A DNA stretch of 64,000 nucleotides from Malurus cyaneus samueli (Eukaryota; Chordata; Aves; Passeriformes; Maluridae): assembly GCA_009741485.1 (NCBI GenBank), contig CM019217.1, positions 46,948,136 to 47,012,135 of the forward strand, written 5' to 3'. Position 1 is the first letter of the stretch. The number at the start of each line of letters is the position of its first letter. Shown here in pieces: positions 42,413 through 53,138 of this stretch. Position numbers and translations under genes: made by a program. The notes under the pieces are model-generated. The model was given only the letters and a program-made list of their open reading frames with translations, searched no databases and was not told the DNA's origin.

Positions 42413-44052
42413 CCCCGGCTCTCGCATTTCCTTTGCACTGCTCTCCTAGAAGAGCTACCTTTGTATCCCTAATTTCATGACGAAGGTAAGTGCCCTGTTA
42501 GCATCTCTTTGGCGGGACGGCCTCGCCGGCTCTGATTGCGCTTCCCTGCTCCAGCAGCCGGCGGCTCGGGGAAAGTGCGAGCCGAGAGCGGCCCCGGCCG
42601 GCGGCACCCGCGCCCGGGAAGCGACGACCGCAGGCTGGGAGCACAGAGGCAGATATTTGAGCTTCTTCTTCTTTTTACTTCATTATATTTAGAAAAAAAA
42701 AATAGAGAAAGACAGAGAGAAAGAGAGAGTAAATAATTTTTTTTTAAAAGAAATTATAGAAGAAGGGTAAAGGATCAAAGCAAAGGAAAATAAATATGGG
42801 ACTCACTGCTTATATTACTCTGTGTTAACAGAGGTTGTTTCGCTACGGTTCGCACCGTCATCCCTACCACTAATGTGCTCCAATTTAACAATTCTTCGGA
42901 AGCACGACGTCCTCGTGGACGTTCTTAATTTTATGGCAATTCATTAGTAAGTCAATACAGACATTTATATTTTCTTTCAGATCAAGTGGTTAAGCGCTAA
43001 TTTCGAAATGATTATAAACCACTGGAATTCGCGAGGCGTAATAATTTTAATTTATATGCAAATCAACGGGTCCATTTGAAATGCTTTATTTTTTAACAAT
43101 CTACTGTATCTGTAGCGGGTCCGGGACGAAACCTGACTGAGCAAATTTTGAAACCAGATCTGGACAGGAAGAAAATATTCGAGCAACCCAACAAATTCAA
43201 TAGTTTGAAGTGTGTAAACATGAGCCGCTATAGGTATTTACATACTCGTTTGCTGACAGATAAGGAGCTCAGAGAGGTGGGAGGAGAGGCTGGGGGGAGA
43301 CGGGAGGGTTTGCTTGCGAGGGCTGAGATCATAATCCGGGAACGAAGAAAGTAAATGGTTTCCCCCCGGGGGGTGGAAATTGCCCCATCGCGCACTTCGG
43401 AGGATAACTCCCTTTTCCGCCGGTCCCTCAGCGCTGGCGGCCTGCGCCAGACGCTGAGGCTGCCGAAGACACGCTGGGCTTTGCGCCTAAAGGCATCGCT
43501 ACCTACGCTTTGGGGTTTTTTTTCTGTTTGTTGATTGGTTTGGTTTTTAGGGTTGCTTTTGGTGGTTTGCCTTTTTTTTTTTTTGTTTGGGAGGCTATTT
43601 CTTGCTTTTTTTTTCCTTGTCCTTCTTTCCTCGTCCCCTGGGCAGCGAGGAAGCAGACCGAGTTTTCCTTTGCCTCACCCACTCCGTGACCCGGGATCAC
43701 CCGGGGAAAGCCCACGGCCCGCCGAGTTGGGAAGCACCGCTGGCCTGCCGCCAGGTGCCCTGCCCGCCCCCCCAAAACCGGAATTAGTGGGGATAAGTTT
43801 TCTTAAAACATCTTTTCCGTCTGTCGGGGCGATAAATAACTCCGACCCTGTTTCCAAGCGGTTCTGAATTCCGGCTTGCCTGCCGGAGGCCGGGACAGAG
43901 GGCTTTCCGCACGGCTCTTAGCGTCCCAGCCGGGCCGGGGCAGCTGCGAGCCCCTCGCCACTGCCCCCTCAGCCCGCCATGGAATGGCTCCCGAGCCTCC
44001 TCGGGGGTTTTAAAGCTGTTGTCACTGCGCTGGCGAAAGGGAGGAGATAGAC

Positions 44053-44060
44053 TATAAATA
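44053..44060 (+). promoter_or_regulatory. TATAAATA element, possible core promoter
   Basis: A consensus TATAAATA stands alone in CpG-rich DNA, followed about 25-30 bp downstream by GC-rich sequence. There is no supporting exon or splice donor, so this is only a candidate. It could equally be a chance AT patch. The minus strand reads TATTTATA, which is also a plausible box. Confidence 0.2.
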
Positions 44061-45376
44061 CAGCCGTCGCGGCCTTTGCTCGCCCTGAAATCTATTATTA
44101 CATTTATTGCTTTGACAGAAGGGAAAAAAAAAAAAATTGAAATCCTCGTATTAAGTCGGCTCCATAGTTTCCAGACACCCTGGAACCCCTCTTCCACGGC
44201 AGCATGTCTAATGTATTCCCTGGTGATTCTAGGCATTAATTAGTTGTTTAATAGGAGTATGACTAAAAATGTAAAAGAAGGATTAGGAGCGTGAAACGTA
44301 TGTCCAGCTCCTTCCACACACTCGAGGAGGGAATGAAAATCATCCAGTATCTTATGTTTCTCCAGGAGCCATTTGCATTTCCCACCAGCTGCTCACTTTA
44401 GCCTCTCCGGGGCGGACGGAGACCGCTACCGCTCGGCGCGGAGGCGGTCGATGAACGGCGGGCGGTCCCGTCCGCGGCCGCGCTGCCAAGGCGGGCGTCC
44501 CAGCCTTCCCTGCCCAACATACAACGGGGCTGGGGGTGTGGGGAAGATACACACCGGCGCAAGAAATCTGCTTTTCCCCGGTAAACAAAAGTGAGAGGTC
44601 GGAGCTAGGAGTCACCCTCACTCCCGCTCTTTCTTCGGATGCGCGGAGAAACCGGATTTCACCTGGCAGAGAGCTCCCAGAGATACAAACGCACGTAGCC
44701 AAGGACGCAGTTAGCTAAATTTATTTCTCCCTAGATTTTCCCACATTATTTCATTTCTTGCGAGAGAAAGTCAGACCCTCTGCTTGGCGCGACAACCGCT
44801 GCGGCGTGGCAATCAAAGGGCTTTTCTGAGCACACCGTGGAGCTGCGGTGCTGCCGGGTGCGACTGGGCTTCCCGAGGAGCCGCTGACTTAACGACCCAC
44901 GGAAAACTTGGCCTCTTCCAAGGGTTCGCTTTCCCTTGTAGCAATAATTGCCTAGCTCCCTGCCCACGTCTATGAATAACTAAAATCCACTCCAGACTGA
45001 AATAATTTAAAAATAGCCACAAAGAGATCAGGTGTAGCCTCCGAATTAGTGAAGCGCCTATTTTATTTTCGCGTTGTTCCTCTACAAACAAAGCCGCGGA
45101 AATGCTGCAAGAAAAAACGATCGCTTTAGATTGATCTGAATAGAGAAATCCGACTTCGATATTTTCTTAAACACAGAAAACGCCACAAAATCGAAAATAA
45201 ATTTCCCCCTCGAGGTAGCTCGGTGTCCTTTGGGGTAAAGGGAGAGAGAGTAGCGTTTTCTCGCTATCGTGCGTAAATGATGCAGGGCGAGTAACAGAGA
45301 GGAGTGGCAGGATTTCGGCATCCGGCACTGTGAGCTCCGATACAGCAACAACAGAACACCCGAATTTTTTTTGGAA

Positions 45377-45417
45377 ATATATATATATATTATATATATA
45401 TATATTATATAATATAA
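45377..45417. repeat. (TA)n microsatellite
   Basis: About 40 bp of TA units with small interruptions. A similar but differently interrupted TA tract lies in the inverted copy near 58,350-58,390. Confidence 0.85.
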
Positions 45418-45634
45418 GGAAAAAAAAAATTGGGGAAGGGGGGGAAGTGGGTTAAAACAGGAAACCGAGACCTCTCCCAACAGGCTGACGATCCCTCTTC
45501 ACACCTGGTGCAAGGACAGCCGCCGCCAGCCCGGCCGGGAAACTTCGGCCACAGTTACTTGTGCCCCTCCCCAGCCGGGCGGAGCAGGGCGCGCCCTGCG
45601 CGGGCGCGGAGAGGCCACGGCCGTCCTCGCTCAC

Positions 45635-45812
45635 CTCGATTTTCCTCTGGCTACCAGCCCGCCGCCGCGCCGCCTCCGCCGACTTTTGTCCTTCCTCCTG
45701 CCCCCTGCCCCCTCCGCGGTCGGGGACTGCACCGCGCCGCTGTGCCCGTGCCCGCGAGACCGCGGAGCCGCCGCCCGGCCCGCCCGGCCCGGGGGGGGGA
45801 GCGCTCGGCTGT
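45635..45812 (-). ncRNA. Candidate first exon of a divergent non-coding transcript
   Basis: On the minus strand a run of GC-rich sequence beginning near the CRE ends in AAATCGAG followed by GTGAGCG, a good splice donor (intron starts at 45,634). No convincing protein frame crosses it. Known biology: PITX2 has an adjacent long non-coding RNA in mammals and chick (PANCR in human, Playmaker in mouse/chick) that is co-regulated with it. Whether this exon belongs to that transcript is inference only. In the inverted copy the donor has lost one G (58,121-58,130), which argues for sequencing error there. The 5' boundary is approximate. Confidence 0.35.
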
Positions 45813-45813
45813 G

Positions 45814-45821
45814 TGACGTCA
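45814..45821. promoter_or_regulatory. cAMP response element, full palindrome TGACGTCA
   Basis: Perfect 8-bp CRE/ATF site in the centre of the CpG island, between the two divergent candidate first exons and next to GC boxes. CREB/ATF family factors bind this sequence. In the noisy inverted copy the site reads TGACGTCT (57,922-57,929 on the minus strand), probably a consensus error. Confidence 0.75.
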
Positions 45822-45844
45822 GGGCCCGGGGGCGGGCGGGCGGG

Positions 45845-45980
45845 GCGGGGCGCGGAGGGCGGGGAGAGGAGCGGGCGGCTCGCGGCCCCGCAGCAGCGCA
45901 GGAGCCCGGCGCGGCCCCGCCCCCCGCCAGCACAGGCACCAGCAGCGAGAGCAGCGGGGCGGGCAGCGCAACCGGTCCCG
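45845..45980 (+). other. PITX2: PITX2 a/b exon 1 (5' untranslated), start approximate
   Basis: Non-coding first exon of the PITX2 a/b transcripts. The 3' edge is well marked: CGGTCCCG is followed by GTGAGTGCGG, a near-consensus donor with GT at 45,981. The 5' edge is a guess, set just downstream of the CRE and GC boxes. The exon has no ATG that opens a plausible frame, consistent with PITX2 a/b, whose translation begins in exon 2. The next exon in the natural order is at 59,196-59,251 on the same strand. The intervening intron is interrupted here by the gap and the inverted segment; without them it would be about 2.3 kb. The same donor is seen in the inverted copy at 57,739/57,738 on the minus strand. 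Confidence 0.6.
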
Positions 45981-47396
45981 GTGAGTGCGGGAGGCTCGGG
46001 GGGTATCTGCGGAACGGGCGGCGGACTGCGAACCCGGCAAGTCCCGGCTCTGCGCACCCCGGACGAGCGGAGAGCCGCGGCCGCTGGGCAGGATCCTGCG
46101 GGCTCGCGTTGCTGATGTCCTCGGGCGGCGGCCCGTCCCGCGGGGCTGTCAGCGAGGGAAGCGAGAGCTGTCCCCGCGCCGTTTGCCCGCCTGCTGGTCC
46201 GCACCTCCCTCGGCGGGGCGGGCTCCGAGCAACCGGCCGCGCACGCTGCGCTTTCCTGCGCGGAGACGCGGACCCGGGCGGGAGGCGGCAGCGGCGCCGG
46301 CACGGGCTCGGACCCCAAAGCGATGCGGGAGGGTCTGCCGAGCTGGCTCGGGGTCTGCGGCTGGGAACCACCGGCACCGCCCGCGAGAGAGCGGCAGGGC
46401 ACGGCTGCCCCGCGGTCGCCGCGGTGGGGTAGGCCAAGCACAGAACCCCCTTTCGTTTGAGAGCCAGCGGCCGCGGGCCTCTGGCGGAAAGCCTCCCGCC
46501 AAAATCACGGACCTGTACACCATTTCGGGCGGTGCTGAGATCCTTGCCAGGCGACTCGCTATTTTTGGGAGATTGTGGGTATTTTTTTCCCCGAAAGAAT
46601 AGTGATAGGTACTCATAAAAAAAAAAAATAATAATCCTGCGTGACACCGCTTTCCCGTCCGCGCCCTGCAGTTACTCTGCAACCCAGCAGGTTGCTGCTG
46701 CGAGGGCCCGGCCGCGGAGAAAGGAAAGGTCGCACGGCTGGTGCGTTTGCTGGGGCTGTGGGCGCGCAGAGGTGCGGAGGTATTTAAATCTGAGTACTCA
46801 GAGAAAGGGAAGTGGAAAAGCAAGTGGAGTTAATTTCGTTTGAGTCGCCGGGCTGGAGTCAATAGAAAAATGCTCCTCTTGGCCCTGTCCTGCGATGTGC
46901 CTTGAAACAAAAATTATGAGGATACGGAAAAGAGAAAGGGAAGCAGCAATACGGGCAACTGAGAGCGAGGAAAGAATAATAATCAGTCCGAGAAAGCACT
47001 TTTCTCTGAGAAGTCCGGCATTTCAGTACAGAGGAAAAACTTCTCGGTGGCAGTGGGTGTGCGTGGGGGGAGCCGTGTGTCTCCACTCGTGAGATAAATC
47101 AGCCATAGAGGCAGGCCGCGGGGGAGGGCATTTGTCACGCAGGACTAATCGTGAGAGAGACCCATCCCGAAATAAGTATCTTCTGAGAAGAATTAAGGTT
47201 CTCTTAATCACCTTCCCGGTTAATTTAGGCACTGCTCATGGGCTAGGCCCAGCTGCTGGAGGAAGCGGAGTTCCTCCCCGGCGTCGTTCAGCTTGGAATA
47301 TAAATCGCCCTGTCACGACACGACCCCAAGGAATCTCAATAACCTCACTTTCTGATTTCCTTTTCTCCCTCTTTGTTTTTGGTTTTGGTTATTTAC
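45981..47396 (+). other. PITX2: PITX2 intron 1, left part
   Basis: CpG-rich for its first 450 bp, then an AT/GC-mixed stretch with blocks that look constrained (about 46,900-47,250). It stops at the assembly gap in a T/G-rich tract. No exon is seen. The rest of the intron is the linker preserved at 56,180-56,300 (reverse strand) plus 58,441-59,195. Confidence 0.6.
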
Positions 47397-47421
47397 NNNN
47401 NNNNNNNNNNNNNNNNNNNNN
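47397..47421. other. Assembly gap of 25 N
   Basis: A fixed-size run of 25 N. The sequence to its left (A) continues, on the evidence of the inverted copy, into a 121-bp linker found at 56,180-56,300 (reverse strand) and then into B'. The sequence on its right (X) does not continue A. A uniform 25-N spacer is what some gap-filling software leaves when a filled sequence fails to bridge. Confidence 0.95.
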
Positions 47422-47935
47422 AGGAGCATGAGTTAGATGCGAGAGTGAAGTGGCAGGACATACCAGGGACGGACAGAAGCCTGCCCGAAGAAATCTTCGA
47501 GCAGCACACTGTCGCCATTGCTACAGTACTTGCAGAGGGCAGTGGTGGTGATTGCAAGGAACGGCTGACTGCATAGAGGAGTGTAGCAGCGAGAGCGATG
47601 CCAGGAACTAGCACGAACGCTTTAATTCCCTCTCCGGACATCCGCACCATACGGTCTCTACAATAGTATGGTCTTCCAAACGGGTGACCTTCTCATAGAG
47701 TTCATCATTAGCATAAAGGACGCCAAAGATCTATCGAAGTGCTGCGCAATGTCTGGTTAAAGGTGGAGGTTCCACCCGACAGGAAGCAAAGGTGGTGCGT
47801 AGGTGTACTAGTAGACCTGAATATTATACGGTAGCTGGTATAGGAAGGTCCCGCCAGACGACGCCACTTCAGGTCCGCCGGACCAGCGGCGGATGCAGTG
47901 CAACTTATGTACGCGAGCGCGTCGCTTCATCACAG
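47422..47935. other. Stretch of unusual composition next to the gap
   Basis: About 500 bp of balanced composition without the homopolymers, AT-rich patches or CpG density of its neighbours. It has no recognisable repeat and no open frame longer than about 85 codons. It may be a poor-quality read end, foreign sequence, or genuine DNA distal to X. I cannot tell which. Confidence 0.4.
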
Positions 47936-48620
47936 GTCAGGGCTGCCGGCCGGGGAGCCGCGCCAAGGCGGGCGACGTTCGACTAGCGCCCGGGAGGCAC
48001 GGAGAGCCTCGAAGCCCCCGCCGCCCGGGGGGGCGCGGGCGGCGACAGGAGAGCCGGCGAAGTCCGGTCCTGTAAAGAGCCGTCACGGCGACACGGCTGC
48101 TCCCGCCGGCGGGCCCCCGGCCCGCCGCGGGGCTCCGCGGGGCGGGGGCGGCGAGGCGCAGCGCGCTCCGCGGGGCGCTCCTCTCCTCCGCCCGCGCATG
48201 GACCCGCCGCCGCGGGTCCGGCCCCGCACCGCATCAGCTCAGCCGCTTCCGCCTTGGCCTGACATCTTAAACCGGCGGCGGCCTTTCCCCGCGCCTCACG
48301 TCACCCACCCCGCCCCGCAACGCCCCCGCACCGCCCCTATCAATCGTCGCCCGCCCCGCCGCGCCCCGCCCCACCCGGCGGCCCTCCGCGCCCCGCACCG
48401 CCCCCTGCGCTTCCCGGTGGTGGGCACACCCTCCCCACCCCCAAAATCCTCCGCCCGGTGTGCTCCGCGGGGGGTACCGCGTCCGGGGAGCCCGGCCTCC
48501 GCTGCCGGTTCCCGGGGCATCCCGTCGGAACGGCTCCGAATGTGTCGGCTCCGCACCTCGCACACTCCCGGACCTGCGGAGGTGAGGAGGGGGAAGCTAG
48601 GCACTGCCAGAGCCGCTGCA
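47936..48620. promoter_or_regulatory. Second CpG island
   Basis: Dense CpG and GC boxes (for example CCCCGCCCC near 48,310 and 48,365) and a CACGTCA half-CRE at about 48,298. If X-B is an inverted contig, this island lies inside the PITX2 locus about 6.5-7 kb downstream of exon 3 on the reverse strand. That could be an internal promoter or enhancer. I found no PITX2c first-exon coding sequence in it, and no donor/acceptor pair I can defend. The long frames over it are GC-driven. Confidence 0.45.
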
Positions 48621-50419
48621 GTAGGGTGCACGAAAGCCCGATTCCCTCCTTATGGAGGGAGGTGGAAAACAAACGGGACGGGGGCGCGGCCGGTTAGACG
48701 GCGGACCTCGGGCTGGTAACAGCGACAACTAAACACAAGCGACAACAACCTCCCCTCTCCGACACAGCTACGGAAAGCTTCACACCGCTCTCGGAGGTCC
48801 CTGAACTCCTGTAGCCCCCGCGCTCGACGGCTTTCTGGTCTTCCTCTGTCCCACATCGAAGGAGGAGAACACGGGGGAAAAGTCCTCTCCTTGGTTCTGC
48901 CATTCCCGCCCCTTCCCTACAAGTGGGTTCACAAAAGCAAATTGTACAACTTACTCTCACAGTAATCCGCGGGATCTTTCCCCCCTCTCGGCGTGGACCC
49001 GGAGGGACCGTCCCGCTCCCCCGCGGTGCCCGGAGCAGCCCAATAACCTGCACCCACGCAAGTCGTTCACTGCGTTTGGCCAAGTCCCATACAGGGCCGG
49101 GCGCCGGCACACAAACCTCTCAGACCCCTCTCCGAGTTTTGGGGACAGGATTTGACCCCTCGCCCGGGCAGCGGCATAGAGGGATGCTACACTGTCCCGC
49201 AGTCCCCGATAATGGAACAGCTTATAGCTCCGAAGTGAGGCTGCTGTGAACCCGTGTCTCGCAGGAAGGAGGTGCGGGGCTATTTCACGCGCGTCTAAGG
49301 CGGGGGGTAGGTTGCCCTCCCATGCTGATCAGGTTCTCCTGGGGCAGAGGAGTCTGTCCCCGAGCCCTAACCCACAGAGACGACACTGCCCCAGGGGAGT
49401 CACGGCCGTGGTAGGGATGGGGATTCCGAAGGAGCCCAGGTGAGGGAAATTGCAGGTTGGCGTCTCTATCTTCAACCTATGTGACTGTCACTGGTATTGA
49501 AAAGTAACCCAAAGCTTCCCCTTGATGTGGCCCTACATATCCACATCCCAGCGCCCAAAGTTTTCTGCGTCCCGTTTCTGTCCCGTCCACCACACCCCGT
49601 CACCACCTCCCGCAAGGGTCTTCCTTAGTCGCTGATTCTCGTTCGAGGTACGTATCATCCATCGCAATCTTAGTTATCGCTAAATTATACATATTACTTT
49701 CGCAGCCTGTTAGTAAAGAAGGTTAAATTAATTTACATTCTGCTCATTATCTGGTGTTTAAATGACGTGTTTTTATCCCTGAGATTTGGCAAAGAATCTC
49801 TTTCCTCAGACCCCACAGCGTTTCGATGGAGACAATGCTCTTACATTTGTAGTGGATTTTAATCTGATAAGACTCTAATTTGCTTAAGTCTTTTAAATAG
49901 GGGGTTTAAAATGATTCTAGCCGTTTTCTTATTGAATTTCCTCTAATTCCCCCAAGATCATAAAGTATATGTGTAAAGTAAATATTTCCTCCCTTTGCAC
50001 CGGCAGCAGATGACCTATAACTAAGTCAATATGAATCCAGCTCCATTCTGCACAATTTGTTTACCAATCATATCCCAGTTTTCTTCTTAACCTCTCTCTA
50101 CCTTTGTGGTCCCGCACCGAGAACCGCCCCCCCGGCCTTTCCCCATGACGGGGCCGTGCCAAGACGGCGGGCAGGGGGCTGCCCCAGCCCCGGCCGAGCA
50201 GGCGCGGCCTCGGCCTCTCTGCGAGGGGCACTTGGGAGGGGGCGCTGCCCTTCTCCAGCCCCCACGTCGGGGTTATAACAAGTGTGCAAAGCCCGGCGGA
50301 GGGGGAGCCAGTGGGAATACGGTGATATCGCCTCCTCCCTTTTTTTTTTTTTTTTTTTTTTTTCCTGCAAACGGCAATGCATCCCTTTCGTAGACGACAC
50401 ACATCACCACTATTTTTTT
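48621..50419. other. Non-coding stretch between CpG island and arm B
   Basis: GC-rich to about 49.45 kb, then AT-rich (49,640-50,080) with homeodomain-type TAAT cores, then GC-rich again before a T run at 50,340-50,363. A donor-like CAG/GTGAGG occurs at 49,440 on the plus strand, but there is no acceptor or frame to make an exon. No gene assigned. Confidence 0.45.
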
Positions 50420-50465
50420 TCTTTTCTTTTTCTTTTCTTCTTTTTTTTTTTTTTTTTTTTTTCTT
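50340..50465. repeat. Two T-rich runs
   Basis: A 24-bp T run (50,340-50,363) and a longer C-interrupted T tract (about 50,412-50,465). The second pairs with the A-rich end of the window near 63,955-64,000. Confidence 0.85.
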
Positions 50466-50714
50466 CTGCATTTATTTATTTACAGTAATTTTGGGGCAAT
50501 GTTGGCTTCTTCCGCCGCGACTCCAAACGAAAAGTCCCTCCCGCCTCCGGGGCGCAGTGTTTCTTAGGCGTTTTATGCCCGTGCAGGGCAATGGCCGGTG
50601 CCAGCCAGCCACAGCCTCTCTGTCTCGGGACATTTGGAGGGGGCAGGAGGTTCCCGGTGCTCTCCCCCAGGGAGCAGGGAGAGGAGGAGCAGGGCCCGGC
50701 CACCGCGCCGCCCT

Positions 50715-50721
50715 CTTATAT
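50715..50721 (-). promoter_or_regulatory. TATA-like element (inverted copy of the one at 63,714)
   Basis: On the minus strand this reads ATATAAG in front of GC-rich sequence. See the entry at 63,714-63,720. Confidence 0.2.
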
Positions 50722-53138
50722 GTTCCCTAGTCCAGCCCTGTGTCCCACAGGCACAGGCGGGACAGATCCTCCAGCCGAACTCGCGCCCGAAAAGCAGCGC
50801 ACAACACTGGCCCGGGCCCCGGCAGCCCAAAGGGAGAGGCTGTCGGCATTTCCTGACGTGCCTTTGATTAAAACTCCCCCACCCCGGGCAGGAGGGGAGC
50901 TACCACACAGCATTAGTTGTCATGGTGACCATAAATCACGTAAATCCAAAAATACCCACCTATAATCTGAGATGAAGCTTTTATTTCCCAAGTGAAATAA
51001 TATTTTAAAAGCTGTCAGCCAACCGAAAAACAACCTAATTGTAGTCACCCAGGTAATATATTAGCGGTAAAGGTTTCAATTAAAATGTCAATGTTTTAAT
51101 TTTTTTTTGATTTTTTTTTTTTTTTCTGGTGGAAGCTCCCATCGCCTCTAGAGTTCGGGTCCTGGCCACGAAGCGTTCCGTCCAGTTCACCGCGCCCCGA
51201 CTATCCGCGCCTGCTGCGTGAGCTGCCATCACAAAAAAAAAAAAAAAAACAAAACCCAAAAAAAAACCCAATACAATTTTGGGAATTGCTCTCTTCCCTT
51301 TTCGCCCTGCGCTGCGGGGCTCATCGGGGACGCAGCCCGGTGGAGGGCATCCGCCGCCTGCGAAAAATTGGGAATTCTCTTCACCTTTTTAATTTCGTGG
51401 CAATTTTGCTATGTTTTTTTTTTTTTTTTTTCTTCTTTCTTTCTTTTGCTTAGTTGGGGTTTATTCGTGTGTGCCTCTGTGTGTGCTTGTTGCCTTCCTT
51501 TTTCTTTTTTTTTCTCCAGGTGTTTTTTGAGCTCGCCCGGGATGCTCGGTGCCCGCCCGGGTGCGGAAGGCGGGAGCGCCGAGAGCAGGGCCGGGAGCTG
51601 AGCGGCTCGGCTGGGGGTGCCGGAGGGTGGCCAGACCTACTGCGGGTATTTATTTTCCCACTTTTCCTTTATCTCCTCACGAGATCTTTGTTTCTGGGTG
51701 TAATACTCCCCTAAATGGATAAATTGGCTCTTATGTAGAGCCTCCAACTAGTCCTGTTGTCTTTTACCTTTGGCTTGTTGTCTTTCGCCTATCTCGGATT
51801 ACCGGGTATTCTCCTCGATGAAGAGCCATTAATTACCCATTCAGTCAATATTAGGAAGACTACAGAGCTTTTTACATAGGATTAAGAAGACATCAGATTG
51901 TTCCGTTAGTATATTCCTACTCACGAATAAGCTTTCGTTATACATTTAGTTTTCCCTGGAGTGAGGCTAACAACTGCTGCATATATTATTCTCAGACGAC
52001 AAACGGAGAGGGGGAAATTTCTATAAGCGAAGCGCAATAAATAACTTCTAATTTGCGCTTGGCGGGAGGTGCGGGACGGGGCGCGCACCTTCCTCGGCGC
52101 CGCGCAGGGGCCGCACACCAGCGGAGTGCTTGCGCCCCGGACAGAGGACATCCCGGCTCCACGACTCGGGTCACAATTCCGGGGACAAATTTGGCCACGC
52201 TATGTGGTGGGGAGGGTGCCGTTCGGCTCTGCCTGGCGGCCCAGCGGCGACAGCGACGGTCCGGCTCCGCCTCGGCCCCCCCGCGCTGGGTCCCTCCCGC
52301 GGGGGCAGAGGCTGCTCGCCCACCTCTTCCCGGCGCTCAAAAAAGGCTCGGGCGACCTTTGCTTTGCACGCTGCAGTGTCTTCAGCTGAAAAGCTGAATC
52401 AGCGTTAAGGTTTTTAAATGTTTGTTCTTGAGAAAGAAATGTTCAGTTACAGAATATTCAGATCAATTTGTTTTGTTTTGGGTTTGTTTTGAGGTTTTTT
52501 TTTTTGGGCGAGAGAGTTGAAACAATCAATTTGAGATGCTGAATGGTGATATAAGATGGAATATAATTTCAACCTTTTATGTTGGAAGCTGCTGTTTCAG
52601 CAATACCCAGATTATCGATTACAGGGAAGGATTCCTTAAGTAGAATTCACAGAACTAACAAATGGTACAGATTATATATATGCATACGTACACACAAATA
52701 GCTTAAGCATCCTTTCGCCCCGCGTAAAAATTATTCACATAAAACCATTTGCATATTTACATGTGCTGTGGGACTGCCGAAGCATGTGCTGAAGTTTTCC
52801 TAATTTTGTGGGACTGGTCACCCACAGCAATTTTCCCGTCTCTCTGAAGAAACCGACACCCGCGGGCTCCGTTTGACACTCTAGTGTTATTTTCATACTT
52901 TCCCCCATTTTCCTCTCCTTGGCGTGGCCACGGACTCGTTTCTTCTGGAATAACGCTCCCCCTCCGGGCCCCATTCCCCGCGAGAACCCGGCATGCTGTG
53001 TCGTTTTGGAGGGTCTCCTACTGAATTTCTTTTCCTCCTTTCGTAGACCCATCGATTTGACCGAACAGTCACATGTATCGCTATTACTGCCAGTGATTCT
53101 AGTTAGCGATCACTCTGCTCGTGGCCACCGACGGTGCT

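Larger units (their letters stand above)
41765..45329. other. CpG-rich shore with AT-rich blocks upstream of the PITX2 a/b promoter
   Basis: From about 41.77 kb the sequence changes from AT-rich desert to patches dense in CpG (for example about 42,510-42,640, 43,370-44,000 and 44,390-44,540). These alternate with AT-rich blocks such as 42,790-43,290. No reading frame here is convincing: the 150-codon frame at 43,784-44,236 (-) and similar ones follow GC content. The layout is typical of the regulatory surroundings of a developmental transcription-factor gene. Two homopolymer-rich tracts and a TATA-like element inside the stretch are listed separately. Confidence 0.5.
45480..46450. promoter_or_regulatory. 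PITX2: CpG island with divergent promoter of PITX2 isoforms a/b
   Basis: Nearly 1 kb of very GC- and CpG-rich DNA with several GC boxes (GGGCGG and CCCGCC types, clustered at about 45,830-45,870) and no TATA box. A palindromic CRE lies at 45,814-45,821. Strong splice donors point away from it on both strands: plus at 45,981 and minus at 45,634. This is the classic arrangement of a TATA-less bidirectional promoter. Linking it to PITX2 a/b rests on the exon with the PITX2 start codon, which follows about 2.3 kb downstream once the inverted segment is set aside. Long GC-driven open frames across the island on both strands are composition artefacts. Confidence 0.75.
45330..47396 (+). repeat. Inverted-repeat arm A (partner A' at 56,301-58,440)
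   Basis: The reverse complement of 56,301-58,440 aligns along the whole of this arm. The left edge is sharp: the copies share GTGAGCTC at 45,330 and diverge immediately beyond. The right edge is the 25-N gap. The copies differ by many small indels and substitutions, with A' carrying extra inserted bases in GC-rich DNA. Arm A holds the PITX2 a/b CpG island and is continuous with the left flank, so it is probably the correctly placed copy. Confidence 0.93.

Noticed and set aside
45452..46647. Open frames of 329 and 338 codons across the CpG island on the minus strand, and 184-248 codons on the plus strand
   Set aside because: Overlapping frames in all directions, dominated by Ala, Arg, Pro and Gly, follow the extreme GC content. 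They have no domain and break in the inverted copy. The island is better explained as promoter and 5' UTR.
47898..48719. 273-codon frame over the second CpG island
   Set aside because: Pro/Arg/Ala-rich translation of CpG-dense DNA without any motif, with competing frames on the opposite strand.
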